Positions 8,882 to 17,338 of a DNA stretch of 64,000 nucleotides are shown here, piece after piece. Below the pieces are notes generated by a model. It made no database searches, was not told the DNA's origin, and saw only the letters and a list, made by a program, of their open reading frames with translations. How positions within the stretch are numbered: the first letter of the stretch is position 1; each line of letters begins with the position of its first letter. The stretch covers positions 8,004,816 to 8,068,815 of the forward strand of contig NZ_JARUBL010000001.1 of the NCBI RefSeq assembly GCF_029626155.1, read 5' to 3'. Origin of the DNA: Solwaraspora sp. WMMD1047 (GTDB lineage: Bacteria; Actinomycetota; Actinomycetes; Mycobacteriales; Micromonosporaceae). Made by a program: the position numbers and the translations under genes.

Positions 8882-9306
8882 GACCCGGTCACCCGATTCA
8901 CCAGCCAGTGGCCGAGCAGCACCGCGCCGAGCGCTCCGACGAGCGTGCCGACCACGTAGCCGGCGGCGAGCCCCGGCTGACCGGCGCCGAGCAGGGCGCG
9001 GGTCTCCACCGCGTACGTGGAGAAGGTGGTGAACCCGCCGAGCAGCCCGGTCCCGGCGAACGGGCGGATCAGGTGGTGCGGCGCCGAGTGGCGGGTGATG
9101 ATCCGCAGCAGCGCACCGAGCAGGAGACAACCGATCAGGTTTGTGACAAGCGTCGCCCAGGGCAGGCCGCCGGTCGGGGTCGGCCAGGCCACCGTTAGGC
9201 CGTAGCGGGCGGCCGAGCCGAGCGCGCCGCCAGCCGCGATCACCGCGAGGACCCGCCAGCCGGCCACCGCGACCGGGGTCGGGTCCGCCTGCCCGGCCAT
9301 GGTCAT
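8878..9306 (-). CDS. crcB: Fluoride channel CrcB/FluC, first of pair
   Basis: A 142-residue partner of the crcB just downstream. Motifs are GGALGSAARYGLTVA, WATLVTNLIGCLLLG and GTGLLGGFTTFSTYAVET, with four hydrophobic helices. The sequence clearly differs from its neighbour, typical of the two-gene heterodimeric arrangement in Gram-positive bacteria. Starts at ATG 9306 or ATG 9300. No fluoride-riboswitch fold was recognised upstream, where the direct repeat AGCCGTGGTCGTGGCG occurs twice (about 9314–9370). Confidence 0.93.
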   Translation of the reverse strand: MTMAGQADPTPVAVAGWRVLAVIAAGGALGSAARYGLTVAWPTPTGGLPWATLVTNLIGCLLLGALLRIITRHSAPHHLIRPFAGTGLLGGFTTFSTYAVETRALLGAGQPGLAAGYVVGTLVGALGAVLLGHWLVNRVTGS

Positions 9307-9382
9307 CCCACGAAAGCCGTGGTCGTGGCGCGGCGGCAGTGGCCATCGGGTGGCAGCCGTGGTCGTGGCGGGGGCGCTGTGG

Positions 9383-10807
9383 TCATCGCGCCGGCTGGCC
9401 CGGGGCTACGGCATGCCCCTCGCCAGGGGTCCGGCCGTCCGGTCGGGCGGCTGGTTCGGCGGCGGTACCGGTGGCGGGTTCGGTGGCGAGTCGCAACGCC
9501 GGCACCCAGGCCAGCAGGGCGGCCGGGTACAGCAGGTAGCCGAACCGGGTGGCGGGCATCAGCAGGATCGCCGCGAGTAGGCCGTACCCGCAGAAGAGGG
9601 CGACCGACGCGGCCGTGCGCGGCGGGCGGCGGGCGAGTCCGACGGCGATCGCGATTGCCGTGCCGACCAGCAACGCGGCGGCGATCGCCCGGCCGCCCGG
9701 CAGGTTCGAGGCGATCAGGTAGCCGGGGAACGGCGACTGGGCCGGGCTGGTGACGATGCCCTGGCCGAGCGGGAACTTCACGACGTTCTCCACCAGGGCG
9801 GCCGGGTCGACAAGCAGCGCCGGCAGCAGCGCGGCGGCCGGCAGGCCGAGCGCTCCGGCGGCCAGCAGGCCCAGCGCCCGCCGCCCGGCGGTCGCGGCGT
9901 GCACCAGCAGCACCAGGGCGACCGGCCAGGCGAGAAGTTTGAGGGCGGCGGCGACGCCGATGGCGAGGCCGGCGGCGCCGAACCGGCGGCTGGCGGCGAG
10001 CGCCAACGCCAACAGGCAGCAGGCCAGCACCGGCAGGTCGTCGCCGCCGGTGGCCAGGGTCAGGGCACAGACCGGGAGTACGGTGGCGAACTGCCCGGCC
10101 CGGACCAGCGCGGCGTCCCGCTGCGCGGCTTGGGCCGTCCCGGCGGCCGGGGCGGTCCGGGCGCGGCGCAGGGTGGCGACCGCGAGCAGCAGCGCGGCGG
10201 CGGTGGCGAGGGCGAACCAGAGCCGGGCGTCCGTCCACCAGACGTCGCCGGCGGCCGCCCGCGGCAGTCCGAAGAGGGCCATCCCGGGCTGGTACGGGTT
10301 GTAGCCCAGCAGCCGTTCGTCGGGCGGGAGCGCGGTGATCGCGTCGAGTCCGAGGTAGGGGGTGCCGTCGTCGAGGAGCCGCCGCCCGGAGTCCTCGATC
10401 ACCACCACCTCCTCCTGGGCGCGGGCCGGGTGGCCGGCGGCTCGTTGGGTGCTCTGCCACACCAGCGGCAGCAGGGCGGTGCCGGCCCAGGTCAGCGCGA
10501 CCAGGGCGGTGCGGGCCGGGGTGCCGGCGAGAGGGCTGTCGGGCCGGTGGCGCCGGGCCAGCAGTTGCCCGGTGGCGGCGAGCGCGGCGGCCAGGTAGCC
10601 GAACGCGGCCACGGCCCCCCAGGCCCGGTGCGGCAGCAGGGTTGAGGTGGCGGCGGTGGCGGCGGCGAACGCCGCGGCGAGCAGATAGAGCAGCAGGTCC
10701 GCGGCGAGGCCGCCGGCCGCCCGGTCGGCCCGGTTCCAGGTCCGCACGGCAACCCGGTTCCACGTTCGTGCGGCGGCCCGGTTCCGGGACCGGGCGGCAG
10801 AGATCAC
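9383..10807 (-). CDS. GT87/DUF2029-like polytopic membrane protein
   Basis: A 474-residue membrane protein with about ten hydrophobic segments. A basic N-terminus has repeated RTWNR units, matching a short direct repeat in DNA at 10735–10795. The loop DDGTPYLGLDAITALPPDERLLGYNPYQPGMALFGLPR resembles the outer loop of actinobacterial polyprenol-phosphate-dependent glycosyltransferases. The segment GVAAALKLLAWPVALVLLVHA also fits GT87. The C-terminal 40 residues are hydrophilic. A mannosyltransferase-like role in the cell envelope is inferred; the acceptor is unknown. Its first bases overlap the end of the GGDEF–EAL gene by 4 bp. Confidence 0.75.
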   Translation of the reverse strand: MISAARSRNRAAARTWNRVAVRTWNRADRAAGGLAADLLLYLLAAAFAAATAATSTLLPHRAWGAVAAFGYLAAALAATGQLLARRHRPDSPLAGTPARTALVALTWAGTALLPLVWQSTQRAAGHPARAQEEVVVIEDSGRRLLDDGTPYLGLDAITALPPDERLLGYNPYQPGMALFGLPRAAAGDVWWTDARLWFALATAAALLLAVATLRRARTAPAAGTAQAAQRDAALVRAGQFATVLPVCALTLATGGDDLPVLACCLLALALAASRRFGAAGLAIGVAAALKLLAWPVALVLLVHAATAGRRALGLLAAGALGLPAAALLPALLVDPAALVENVVKFPLGQGIVTSPAQSPFPGYLIASNLPGGRAIAAALLVGTAIAIAVGLARRPPRTAASVALFCGYGLLAAILLMPATRFGYLLYPAALLAWVPALRLATEPATGTAAEPAARPDGRTPGEGHAVAPGQPAR

Positions 10808-13329
10808 GCGGGCAAGTGTGGCAGACGGTCCGAGCGGCGGGCGCCGGATCGCCGGCTGGGCGGCATCCGGACCACCGAGCCGGCGTCGTGCAGCGGTGGG
10901 GCCAGCGTGCCGGGTCGCCCGCCGGCGCCCCGGTGCAGGGCGGCCAGCATCCGGGCCGACGGCATCGGCCGGGCGAAGAGGTGGCCCTGGCCGGCGACGC
11001 AGCCCAACTCCCAGAGAGCCCGGCGCTGCGGTTCGCTCTCCACGCCCTCGGCGACCACCACCAGGTCCAGGCTGCGACCGAGGTCGACCGTGGAGCGGAT
11101 GACGGCGGCCGCCTCGTTCGACGACTCCATCGTCATCACGAAGGCGCGGTCGATCTTCAGCTCGTGGACCGGGATCCGGGAGAGCACCGACAGCGAGGAG
11201 TAGCCGGTGCCGAAGTCGTCGAGGGCGAGCCGGACGCCGGCGTCCCGGAGCTGGCCGAGGACCTGGTCGACCACTTCGAGCTGGCTGAGGGTGAGCGTTT
11301 CGGTCAGTTCGAGGATGAGCCGGTCGGACGGCAGGTCGTGGGCCCGCAGCCGGGCCAGCACCGACCCGGGGAAGCGGGCGTCGAGCAGGCTGCGCGGCGA
11401 GACGTTGACCGCGACAGGCAGGTCGAAGCCGGCGTCGCGCCAGGTGCCGGCCGCGATCAGGGACTGGTCGAGGACCGCTTCGGCGAACGCCGGCAGCAGC
11501 CCGGAGCGTTCGATCGCCTCCAGGAACCGCAGCGGGTCGATGGTGCCCTGCGCCGGGTGGTGCCAGCGGGCCAGCGCCTCGGCGGCCAGCACCTCCCCGC
11601 TGGCCAGGTCGACGATGGGTTGGAAGTTGACGGTGAACTCGTGTTCGGCGACCGCCCGGGGCAGGTCGCCGCCGAGGGTGAGCCGGCCGATGTCGGCGGT
11701 GTCCCGGGAGGCGGTGTAGGTGGCGATCCGCCGGCCGCTGCGTTTGGCCTGGTACATCGCGACGTCGGCGCGGCGGAGTAGTTCGGCCATCCCGCCGGTG
11801 CCGGGGGCGACCGCGATGCCGCCGCTGGCCTCGACGCTGATCCGCATGCCGTCCAGGTTGATCGGCTCGTGTAGGACGGCGAGCAGGGCGTCGGCGCGGT
11901 GGGTGGCGATCGCCGGGGCCGGCAGGCCGGTGAAGAGGATCGCGAACTCGTCGCCGCCGAGCCGGGCGACCAGGTCGTTGCCGCCGGCGCTGGCGCGCAG
12001 CCGGTCGGCCACCTCGACCAGGACCCGGTCGCCGGAGGGGTGGCCGAGGGTGTCGTTCACCTCTTTGAAGTGGTTGAGGTCGATGAGCAGCAGGGCGGTG
12101 ACGCCGTCGGCGTGCCGGCCGGCGAGCAGCTCTGCGCCGCGTTCCATCAGCCGGCGCCGGTTGATCAGGCCGGTCAGCGCGTCGTGCGCGGCGGCGTGCG
12201 CGTGCTCCTCGGCGGCCCGGTTCAGCTCCGCGTACGCGGACGCGTTGCGGATCGCCGTACAGAGCGCGGAAGCGAAGGTACGCAGTGTGTACTGCTCCCG
12301 TTCGGAGAGCCCGACCGGCCCGTGGAAGCGCAACCGCAGCGTGCCGACCCGACTGCCGTCGTGTCCCACCATCTCGCTTGAGATGACCGATCCGTTGAGG
12401 GTGGAGAGCGGACCGTCGGCATCGCCGTCGTAGCTGATCGTCTCGCTGCTGCCGCGTACCACCCGGTGGCCCGCGTGCAACTCCACCTCGACCTCGTCGG
12501 CGGAGAGCAGGTCGGCCGCCCGGGTCACAGCGGTGCGTAGCACCTCGGTGAGATCGATGACGTTCAGGGCATCGGTGGTGTGGGCGAGGCGCTGCCAGGC
12601 CTGTTGCTCAGCGCGGGCCTGGATCCGGGTCGCGTACGCGAGATGCAGACTGAGCACCAGCGGGGGGACGGCGATGAGAAGGCGGCTGTCGGCCAACAGG
12701 ATCAGAAGGGTGACCACCGTCACCACGAACCGTACTGCGAATCCGGCCAACCGCAGGTCCCAGTCGTCCCGGAACTGGCGGAGCACCTTGGTCCGGGTGG
12801 CCAGCGCGATCACCGGAATGGCGAGGGCCTGGTCGAACAGGGCCGCCACCGCATAGGCCGCGGCCAGCGGCAGGATCATGTGGTGCGGCTCCACCGGCGG
12901 CCAGACCCAGTCGGTGGCGTTCAGGGTCATACCGGCGGCCACCGCGACCAGCATGTTCTTGCTGACCGCGAAGACCCCCTTCACCCGTGGTAGTCGAAGG
13001 ATTCGGACGGCGACCGCCAGGCCAATTCCGGTACAGAGCACCACCCAGGACGTCGGTGCGATGGCGACACCGAGAACGATGGCGGTCTCGGCCCAGGTGG
13101 TGGCGTGGGTGGTGGACCGGATCCGGATCGGCGCCGTCACGATGAGGCTGATGGTGATCGTGAAGGTCAGCGCGATGACGGTGGCCACCTCGGCCAACGA
13201 GTCGGGAGGGTTGCGGAAGGCGTCCAGCAGGGAGACGACCGCCGCTACGGCGGCGGAAACAGCGACGAGACCGAGGAGCGGCAGTAGCCGCTGATCGGTC
13301 CCGTTGTCGTCTCGCTGTGTCTGGTTCAC
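10804..13329 (-). CDS. Membrane-bound GGDEF–EAL cyclic-di-GMP protein
   Basis: An 841-residue protein. Residues about 13–235 form a membrane domain of seven or so helices. A GAF-like stretch follows (about 255–365). The diguanylate cyclase domain has an intact GGDEF motif (RLGGDEFAIL, residues 458–462). The phosphodiesterase domain has AAEALARWHHP (EAL at 584–586), DDFGTGYSSL and LKIDRAFV, all expected catalytic elements. It could therefore both make and break cyclic-di-GMP; which dominates cannot be read from sequence. Its start is a GTG or ATG near 13329, with an empty 768-bp region upstream that probably holds its promoter. Confidence 0.93.
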   Translation of the reverse strand: MNQTQRDDNGTDQRLLPLLGLVAVSAAVAAVVSLLDAFRNPPDSLAEVATVIALTFTITISLIVTAPIRIRSTTHATTWAETAIVLGVAIAPTSWVVLCTGIGLAVAVRILRLPRVKGVFAVSKNMLVAVAAGMTLNATDWVWPPVEPHHMILPLAAAYAVAALFDQALAIPVIALATRTKVLRQFRDDWDLRLAGFAVRFVVTVVTLLILLADSRLLIAVPPLVLSLHLAYATRIQARAEQQAWQRLAHTTDALNVIDLTEVLRTAVTRAADLLSADEVEVELHAGHRVVRGSSETISYDGDADGPLSTLNGSVISSEMVGHDGSRVGTLRLRFHGPVGLSEREQYTLRTFASALCTAIRNASAYAELNRAAEEHAHAAAHDALTGLINRRRLMERGAELLAGRHADGVTALLLIDLNHFKEVNDTLGHPSGDRVLVEVADRLRASAGGNDLVARLGGDEFAILFTGLPAPAIATHRADALLAVLHEPINLDGMRISVEASGGIAVAPGTGGMAELLRRADVAMYQAKRSGRRIATYTASRDTADIGRLTLGGDLPRAVAEHEFTVNFQPIVDLASGEVLAAEALARWHHPAQGTIDPLRFLEAIERSGLLPAFAEAVLDQSLIAAGTWRDAGFDLPVAVNVSPRSLLDARFPGSVLARLRAHDLPSDRLILELTETLTLSQLEVVDQVLGQLRDAGVRLALDDFGTGYSSLSVLSRIPVHELKIDRAFVMTMESSNEAAAVIRSTVDLGRSLDLVVVAEGVESEPQRRALWELGCVAGQGHLFARPMPSARMLAALHRGAGGRPGTLAPPLHDAGSVVRMPPSRRSGARRSDRLPHLPA

Positions 13330-14097
13330 ACCGGTTCCTCAGCGCTACCGGGTCCTCGTGCTCAGTAACGGTAGCAATAGGAAGGCCCTGGTGCCCTGGT
13401 TGGATCGTTCACATCCAGTCGCTGCCGCGCATGGCGCTCTCCTTCGTCCGGGGTGGCCGTTCGGCGGTTGCCGCCGCCGTTCGGTCACTGACTGTTTCCC
13501 CGTGATCAATGAGGGCAGCTTAGTAGCGCTAGAGCGTGATTAGAACCAATAAATGTCGCTATGCTCATTATTCGTCAAGCCCGGGAGTATTCGTTACGGT
13601 CTGTCCGGGTATGGGAACTGAGCGCGCTGGGCTTGTTAATCCCAACGACCGTCGTGGCGGAAGGCTGCTGCTTGCGGAGTACCCGGTCGACCGTTGCCTT
13701 GATTGCGCTGGTTGGCATTGCGGTGTTACGCGGCCTAGTTGTACCGCCGGTCCCCGTGTCCAGGATGTGCGATGTGACGAAATCCTCGTGGCCTCGTACC
13801 GTGGTGTTGCCTGAGTGTCGACGCGGTCGCCGGGTGTTTCCATCGGGTGACCTGGTAAAACTCGCCCCGTGTCTGGGCGGGGACGGTACGTCAACACTGT
13901 ACGGAAAATTATGGGATTTCGGATAGCGGCGTCAACGTGAAGAATGTGAAGACGACCGACCGGCGGAACCAGAATGACGCAAGTCAATGTATCGCCAAGG
14001 TTGCCAGAAAGCTGCCGTACGTTAGCCGGCCGGTGTCTGTTTCGTGGGTATTTGAGCGGATGCCTCGGGTGGGTAACCGGCTCGGTACGCTCGCCGG
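13330..14097. other. Gene-poor region between the GGDEF–EAL gene and moaC
   Basis: No convincing gene is seen in these 768 bp. Short open frames exist on both strands but have no ribosome site, atypical codon use and no recognisable domain. GC content drops around 13500–13620 and 13900–13990. The interval must contain the divergent promoters of the cyclic-di-GMP gene and moaC. No molybdenum-cofactor riboswitch fold was recognised. Confidence 0.6.
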
Positions 14098-14643
14098 GTG
14101 ACCCAGCCCGCAGATATCGACCAGTCCGCAGTTAACGATCCGCCCGCGGAGAGTGATCGGTCGACGCAGTTGACCCACGTGGACTCCGCCGGTGCGGCAC
14201 GGATGGTGGACGTCTCGGCCAAGGAACCCACCGGGCGGCGGGCGATCGCCGGCGGCACGCTCTGGACCACCGCCGAGGTGATCGACCTGCTGCGCCGCGA
14301 CGGCCTGCCCAAGGGCGACGCGCTGGCGATCGGCCGGATCGCCGGCATCATGGGCGCCAAACGCACCCCCGACCTGATTCCGCTCTGCCACCCGATCGCG
14401 CTGCACGGAGTCACCGTCGACCTGGAGTTGCGGGAGACGACCGTCGACATCACCGTGACCGCGAAGACCGCCGACCGGACCGGGGTGGAGATGGAGGCGT
14501 TGACGGCGGTGGCCACCGCCGGACTCGCCCTGATTGACATGGTCAAGGCCGTGGACCCGGCAGCCTCCCTCGAAGGGGTACGCGTGCTGCGCAAGGAAGG
14601 CGGCAAGACCGGCGACTGGACCCGCCCGGCGGACCGCGCATGA
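14098..14643 (+). CDS. moaC: Cyclic pyranopterin monophosphate synthase MoaC
   Basis: A 181-residue enzyme that converts the MoaA product to cyclic pyranopterin monophosphate in molybdenum-cofactor synthesis. Signatures seen: LTHVDSAGAARMVDVSAKEPT, then MGAKRTPDLIPLCHPIAL, then DRTGVEMEALTAVATAGL, and IDMVKAVDP with the catalytic lysine region. The N-terminus has about 25 extra hydrophilic residues. It starts at GTG 14098. Its stop overlaps the ATG of mog (ATGA at 14640–14643), so both are coupled. Confidence 0.95.
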   Translation: MTQPADIDQSAVNDPPAESDRSTQLTHVDSAGAARMVDVSAKEPTGRRAIAGGTLWTTAEVIDLLRRDGLPKGDALAIGRIAGIMGAKRTPDLIPLCHPIALHGVTVDLELRETTVDITVTAKTADRTGVEMEALTAVATAGLALIDMVKAVDPAASLEGVRVLRKEGGKTGDWTRPADRA

Positions 14644-15242
14644 CCACCCCGGCAGGCGCCACCGGCTCGGGCGGCGCTGACGGCTCGCGCGGCGCGGACG
14701 ACGCCACCAACTCGGAGGGTGCTACCGGCTCCGGCTCCCGCCCCGCCGGCGGCGCAGACGGCACCGGCAAGATTGTCCGGGCGCTGGTGGTGGTCGCCTC
14801 CAACCGGGCCGCCGCCGGGGTCTATGCCGACACCAGCGGGCCGCTGCTCGTCGCCGGTCTGCGGGAGCTGGGCTGTGAGCTGCCCGACCCGGTCGTGGTG
14901 CCGGACGGCGAGCCGGTCGGTCAGGTGCTCCGGCAGGCCGTCGCCGACGGGGTCGACGTCGTCCTGACCAGCGGCGGGACCGGCATCAGCCCGACCGACC
15001 GCACCCCGGACGTGACCGCCGCCCTGCTGGACTACCAGGTACCCGGCATCGCCGAGGCGATCCGCGCACACAGCCGGTCGGCGGTGCCGACCGCCGCGCT
15101 GTCCCGGGGGGTAGCCGGGGTGGCCGGCCGCACCCTGGTGGTCAACCTGCCCGGCTCGACCGGCGGCGCCCGGGACGGTCTCGCCGTGCTCGCCCCCATC
15201 CTGTCCCACGCCGTAGATCAGATCCGCGGCGGCGACCACTGA
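14640..15242 (+). CDS. mog: Molybdopterin adenylyltransferase MoaB/Mog family
   Basis: A 200-residue protein that adenylylates molybdopterin before metal insertion. The core starts at about residue 44 (KIVRALVVVASNRAAAGVYADTSG). It contains TSGGTGISPTDRTPD, the substrate loop, and VVNLPGSTGGARDGL near the C-terminus. The first 43 residues are a Gly/Ser/Ala-rich extension without known function. It is translationally coupled to moaC and is followed by a large hairpin at 15264–15320. Confidence 0.92.
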   Translation: MTTPAGATGSGGADGSRGADDATNSEGATGSGSRPAGGADGTGKIVRALVVVASNRAAAGVYADTSGPLLVAGLRELGCELPDPVVVPDGEPVGQVLRQAVADGVDVVLTSGGTGISPTDRTPDVTAALLDYQVPGIAEAIRAHSRSAVPTAALSRGVAGVAGRTLVVNLPGSTGGARDGLAVLAPILSHAVDQIRGGDH

Positions 15243-15263
15243 CGCAAGCACTGCGGACGGGCA

Positions 15264-15320
15264 CGAGGTGAACGCCAGTTACCCTAAAACCGAGTCGTAG
15301 GGTAACTGGTGTTCACCTCG
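15264..15320. terminator. Large 22-bp hairpin between mog and moeA
   Basis: Left arm 15264–15285 and right arm 15299–15320 are complementary over 22 bp with a single G·T pair (ends CGAGGTGAAC… / …GTTCACCTCG). The loop is 13 bases. There is no T-tract, so this could be a terminator, a binding site or a dispersed intergenic element. Confidence 0.6.
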
Positions 15321-15521
15321 TCGCCGGGACGACGGCATTTGCGGCAGTTCCCAGCCCGAGCTTCCCCGCCCAACCCGGCCCGCCCGACCCGGCCGGCGCG
15401 TCCGGCCCGGCGCGGCTGGCCGAGTCAGGCTGGCTCTGGCTGACCGGCCATGGCCCCGGCCGGCCGGCGAGCGTGAGGTACTGGCCGGACCGGTGTCCCA
15501 CTGCGGCGTTAGGCTCGCCGC

Positions 15522-16793
15522 GTGAGTGCCGACAGCACCGTTCCCGCCGGCTCGACCGCGGCCCGCGCCAGCACCGCTCCGGTTCCGGTGGGCTGGGCGC
15601 AGGCCAGAGCAATCGTGTACGCGGAAGGGCTGGCGGCCGCGCCGCCCCCGGTCGACGTACCGCTGCCGCAGGCCGACGGTCGCACCCTCGCCGAGCCACT
15701 CCGCACCCCGACCGGGCTGCCGGCGTTCCCCACCTCCAGCGTCGACGGCTGGGCGGTCCGCGGAACCGGGCCGTGGCGGCCGGTGGGCCGGGTGCTCGCC
15801 GGTGCCACCCCGCCGCCGCTGACCGGGGACGGGACGGCGGTGGAGATCGCCACCGGCGCCATGCTCCCGGACGGCGCCCAGGCGGTGCTGCGGGTCGAGG
15901 AGTCGACCACCACCGCCGACGGCCGGATCGCCGGCCATCCCCGACCCGCGCCCGAGTGGCGGGCGGCCGGTGAGGAGGCGCCGGCCGGCACCGAGCTGCT
16001 GCCCGTCGGCACGCCCGTCGACCCCGGCGTCATCGGCCTGGCCGCCTCGTGCGGCTACGACACCTTGCGGGTGCACCAGCCGCCCCGGGCGGCGCTGCGG
16101 GTCTTCGGCGACGAGCTGCTGACCGCCGGCCCGCCCGGCGCCGGGCGGGTACGCGACGCGCTCGGCCCGGCTGTGCCGTCCTGGCTGCGCCGCTACGGGT
16201 GCCGGGTGGCCGACGCGGACCACGTCTCGCCGGTGGCCGACACCCTTCCGGCGCACGTCGAGGCCATCCGGGCGGCGCTTGTCGATGCCGACCTGGTCTG
16301 CACCACCGGCGGCACCATGCACGGCCCGGTGGACCACCTACATCCGGCGCTGCGCGAGCTCGGCGCCGAGTACGTGGTGAACACCGTCGCCGTCCGGCCG
16401 GGCTTCCCGATGCTGGTGGCCCGGGTGCCCGGACCGGACGGCCGGCCCCGGTTCGTCGCGGGGTTGCCCGGCAACCCGCAGTCGGCGATCGTGGCGATCG
16501 TCTCGCTTGTCGCCCCCCTGCTGGCCGGTCTGCAGGGAAGGCCGCTGCCGGTGTTGCCGCACGCGACCCTCGGCGAGCCGGTTCCGGGTCGCGGTGACTA
16601 CACCCACCTGGCTCTGGTCCGGCTGGACCAGGTCCGGGGAACCGCGCACCCGGTGCGGCACGTCGGTTCGGCGATGCTGCGCGGACTTGCCCAGGCCGAC
16701 GGCTTCGCGGTCATCGGCCCCGGCGGGCGCGGCGAACCGGGCGACCGGGTACCGGTCGTACCGCTCCCGCTGCTTCCGGGTGAACGGCCGTGA
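15522..16793 (+). CDS. moeA: Molybdopterin molybdotransferase MoeA
   Basis: A 423-residue enzyme that inserts molybdate into adenylylated molybdopterin. Family elements in order: PLPQADGRTLAEPL, FPTSSVDGWAVRG, AVEIATGAMLPDGAQAVLRVEE, the MoCF-like domain with VCTTGGTMHGPVDHLHPAL, and FVAGLPGNPQSAIVAI. The C-terminal β-barrel domain follows to the end. The usual SGGVSxGxxD motif reads TGGTMHGPVD, a variant with substitutions at several positions. Start GTG 15522. It is 49 bases upstream of moaE. Confidence 0.93.
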   Translation: MSADSTVPAGSTAARASTAPVPVGWAQARAIVYAEGLAAAPPPVDVPLPQADGRTLAEPLRTPTGLPAFPTSSVDGWAVRGTGPWRPVGRVLAGATPPPLTGDGTAVEIATGAMLPDGAQAVLRVEESTTTADGRIAGHPRPAPEWRAAGEEAPAGTELLPVGTPVDPGVIGLAASCGYDTLRVHQPPRAALRVFGDELLTAGPPGAGRVRDALGPAVPSWLRRYGCRVADADHVSPVADTLPAHVEAIRAALVDADLVCTTGGTMHGPVDHLHPALRELGAEYVVNTVAVRPGFPMLVARVPGPDGRPRFVAGLPGNPQSAIVAIVSLVAPLLAGLQGRPLPVLPHATLGEPVPGRGDYTHLALVRLDQVRGTAHPVRHVGSAMLRGLAQADGFAVIGPGGRGEPGDRVPVVPLPLLPGERP

Positions 16794-16842
16794 CCGTGCT
16801 GGTGGCCCCACCCGAAACCCACGGCAGAGATCGGAGCGCGAG

Positions 16843-17298
16843 ATGAGCACGGACACGCCAGCGGCCGCCCCGGCGAACGGTCGCCTGACGTTGGTGGCGG
16901 TCGGCACCGAGCCGCTCGACCTGGCCGCGCACGAAGCGGCGGTGGCGGACGCGGCGGCCGGCGCAGTGGTCTCGTTCCAGGGCGTGGTCCGCGATCACGA
17001 CCACGGCCGCTCGGTCAGCAGCCTGGAGTACGAGGCGCACCCCAGCGCCGAGGCGGTGCTGCGGGAGGTCGCGGCCGAGATCGCCGCCGACCCCGCCGTC
17101 CGGGCGGTTGCGGTGTCGCACCGGGTCGGGCCGCTGCGGATCGGCGACGTGGCGCTGGCCGCCGCCGTCAGCACCGCGCACCGGGCCGAGGCGTTCGCCG
17201 CCTGCGCCCGGCTGGTCGACGAGGCCAAGGCCCGGTTGCCGATCTGGAAGCGCCAGGTCTTCACCGACGGCACCGAGGAGTGGGTGAACTGCCCCTGA
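16843..17298 (+). CDS. moaE: Molybdopterin synthase catalytic subunit MoaE
   Basis: A 151-residue subunit that transfers sulfur from MoaD thiocarboxylate to the pterin. It shows GAVVSFQGVVRDHDHGRSVSSLEYEAHPSAE, VAVSHRVGPLRIGDVALAAAVSTAHRAEAF and the active-site region VDEAKARLPIWKRQVFTDGTEEWV with its lysines. The ATG at 16843 follows GGAGCGCGAG and starts at the family N-terminus. It is last in the moaC–mog–moeA–moaE cluster; its partner MoaD is encoded at 28912–29187. Confidence 0.95.
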   Translation: MSTDTPAAAPANGRLTLVAVGTEPLDLAAHEAAVADAAAGAVVSFQGVVRDHDHGRSVSSLEYEAHPSAEAVLREVAAEIAADPAVRAVAVSHRVGPLRIGDVALAAAVSTAHRAEAFAACARLVDEAKARLPIWKRQVFTDGTEEWVNCP

Positions 17299-17338
17299 GC
17301 CGGCCCAGCCCAGCAGGGCGGCTCAGCGGCAGCCCGGC

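Noticed and set aside
13850-13925. Possible riboswitch upstream of moaC
   Set aside because: Only a weak 5-bp GC stem was found; conserved molybdenum-cofactor riboswitch elements were not recognised.
13536-13926. Two overlapping short plus-strand frames upstream of moaC
   Set aside because: No ribosome site, no domain, AT-richer composition with poor third-position bias; treated as non-coding.
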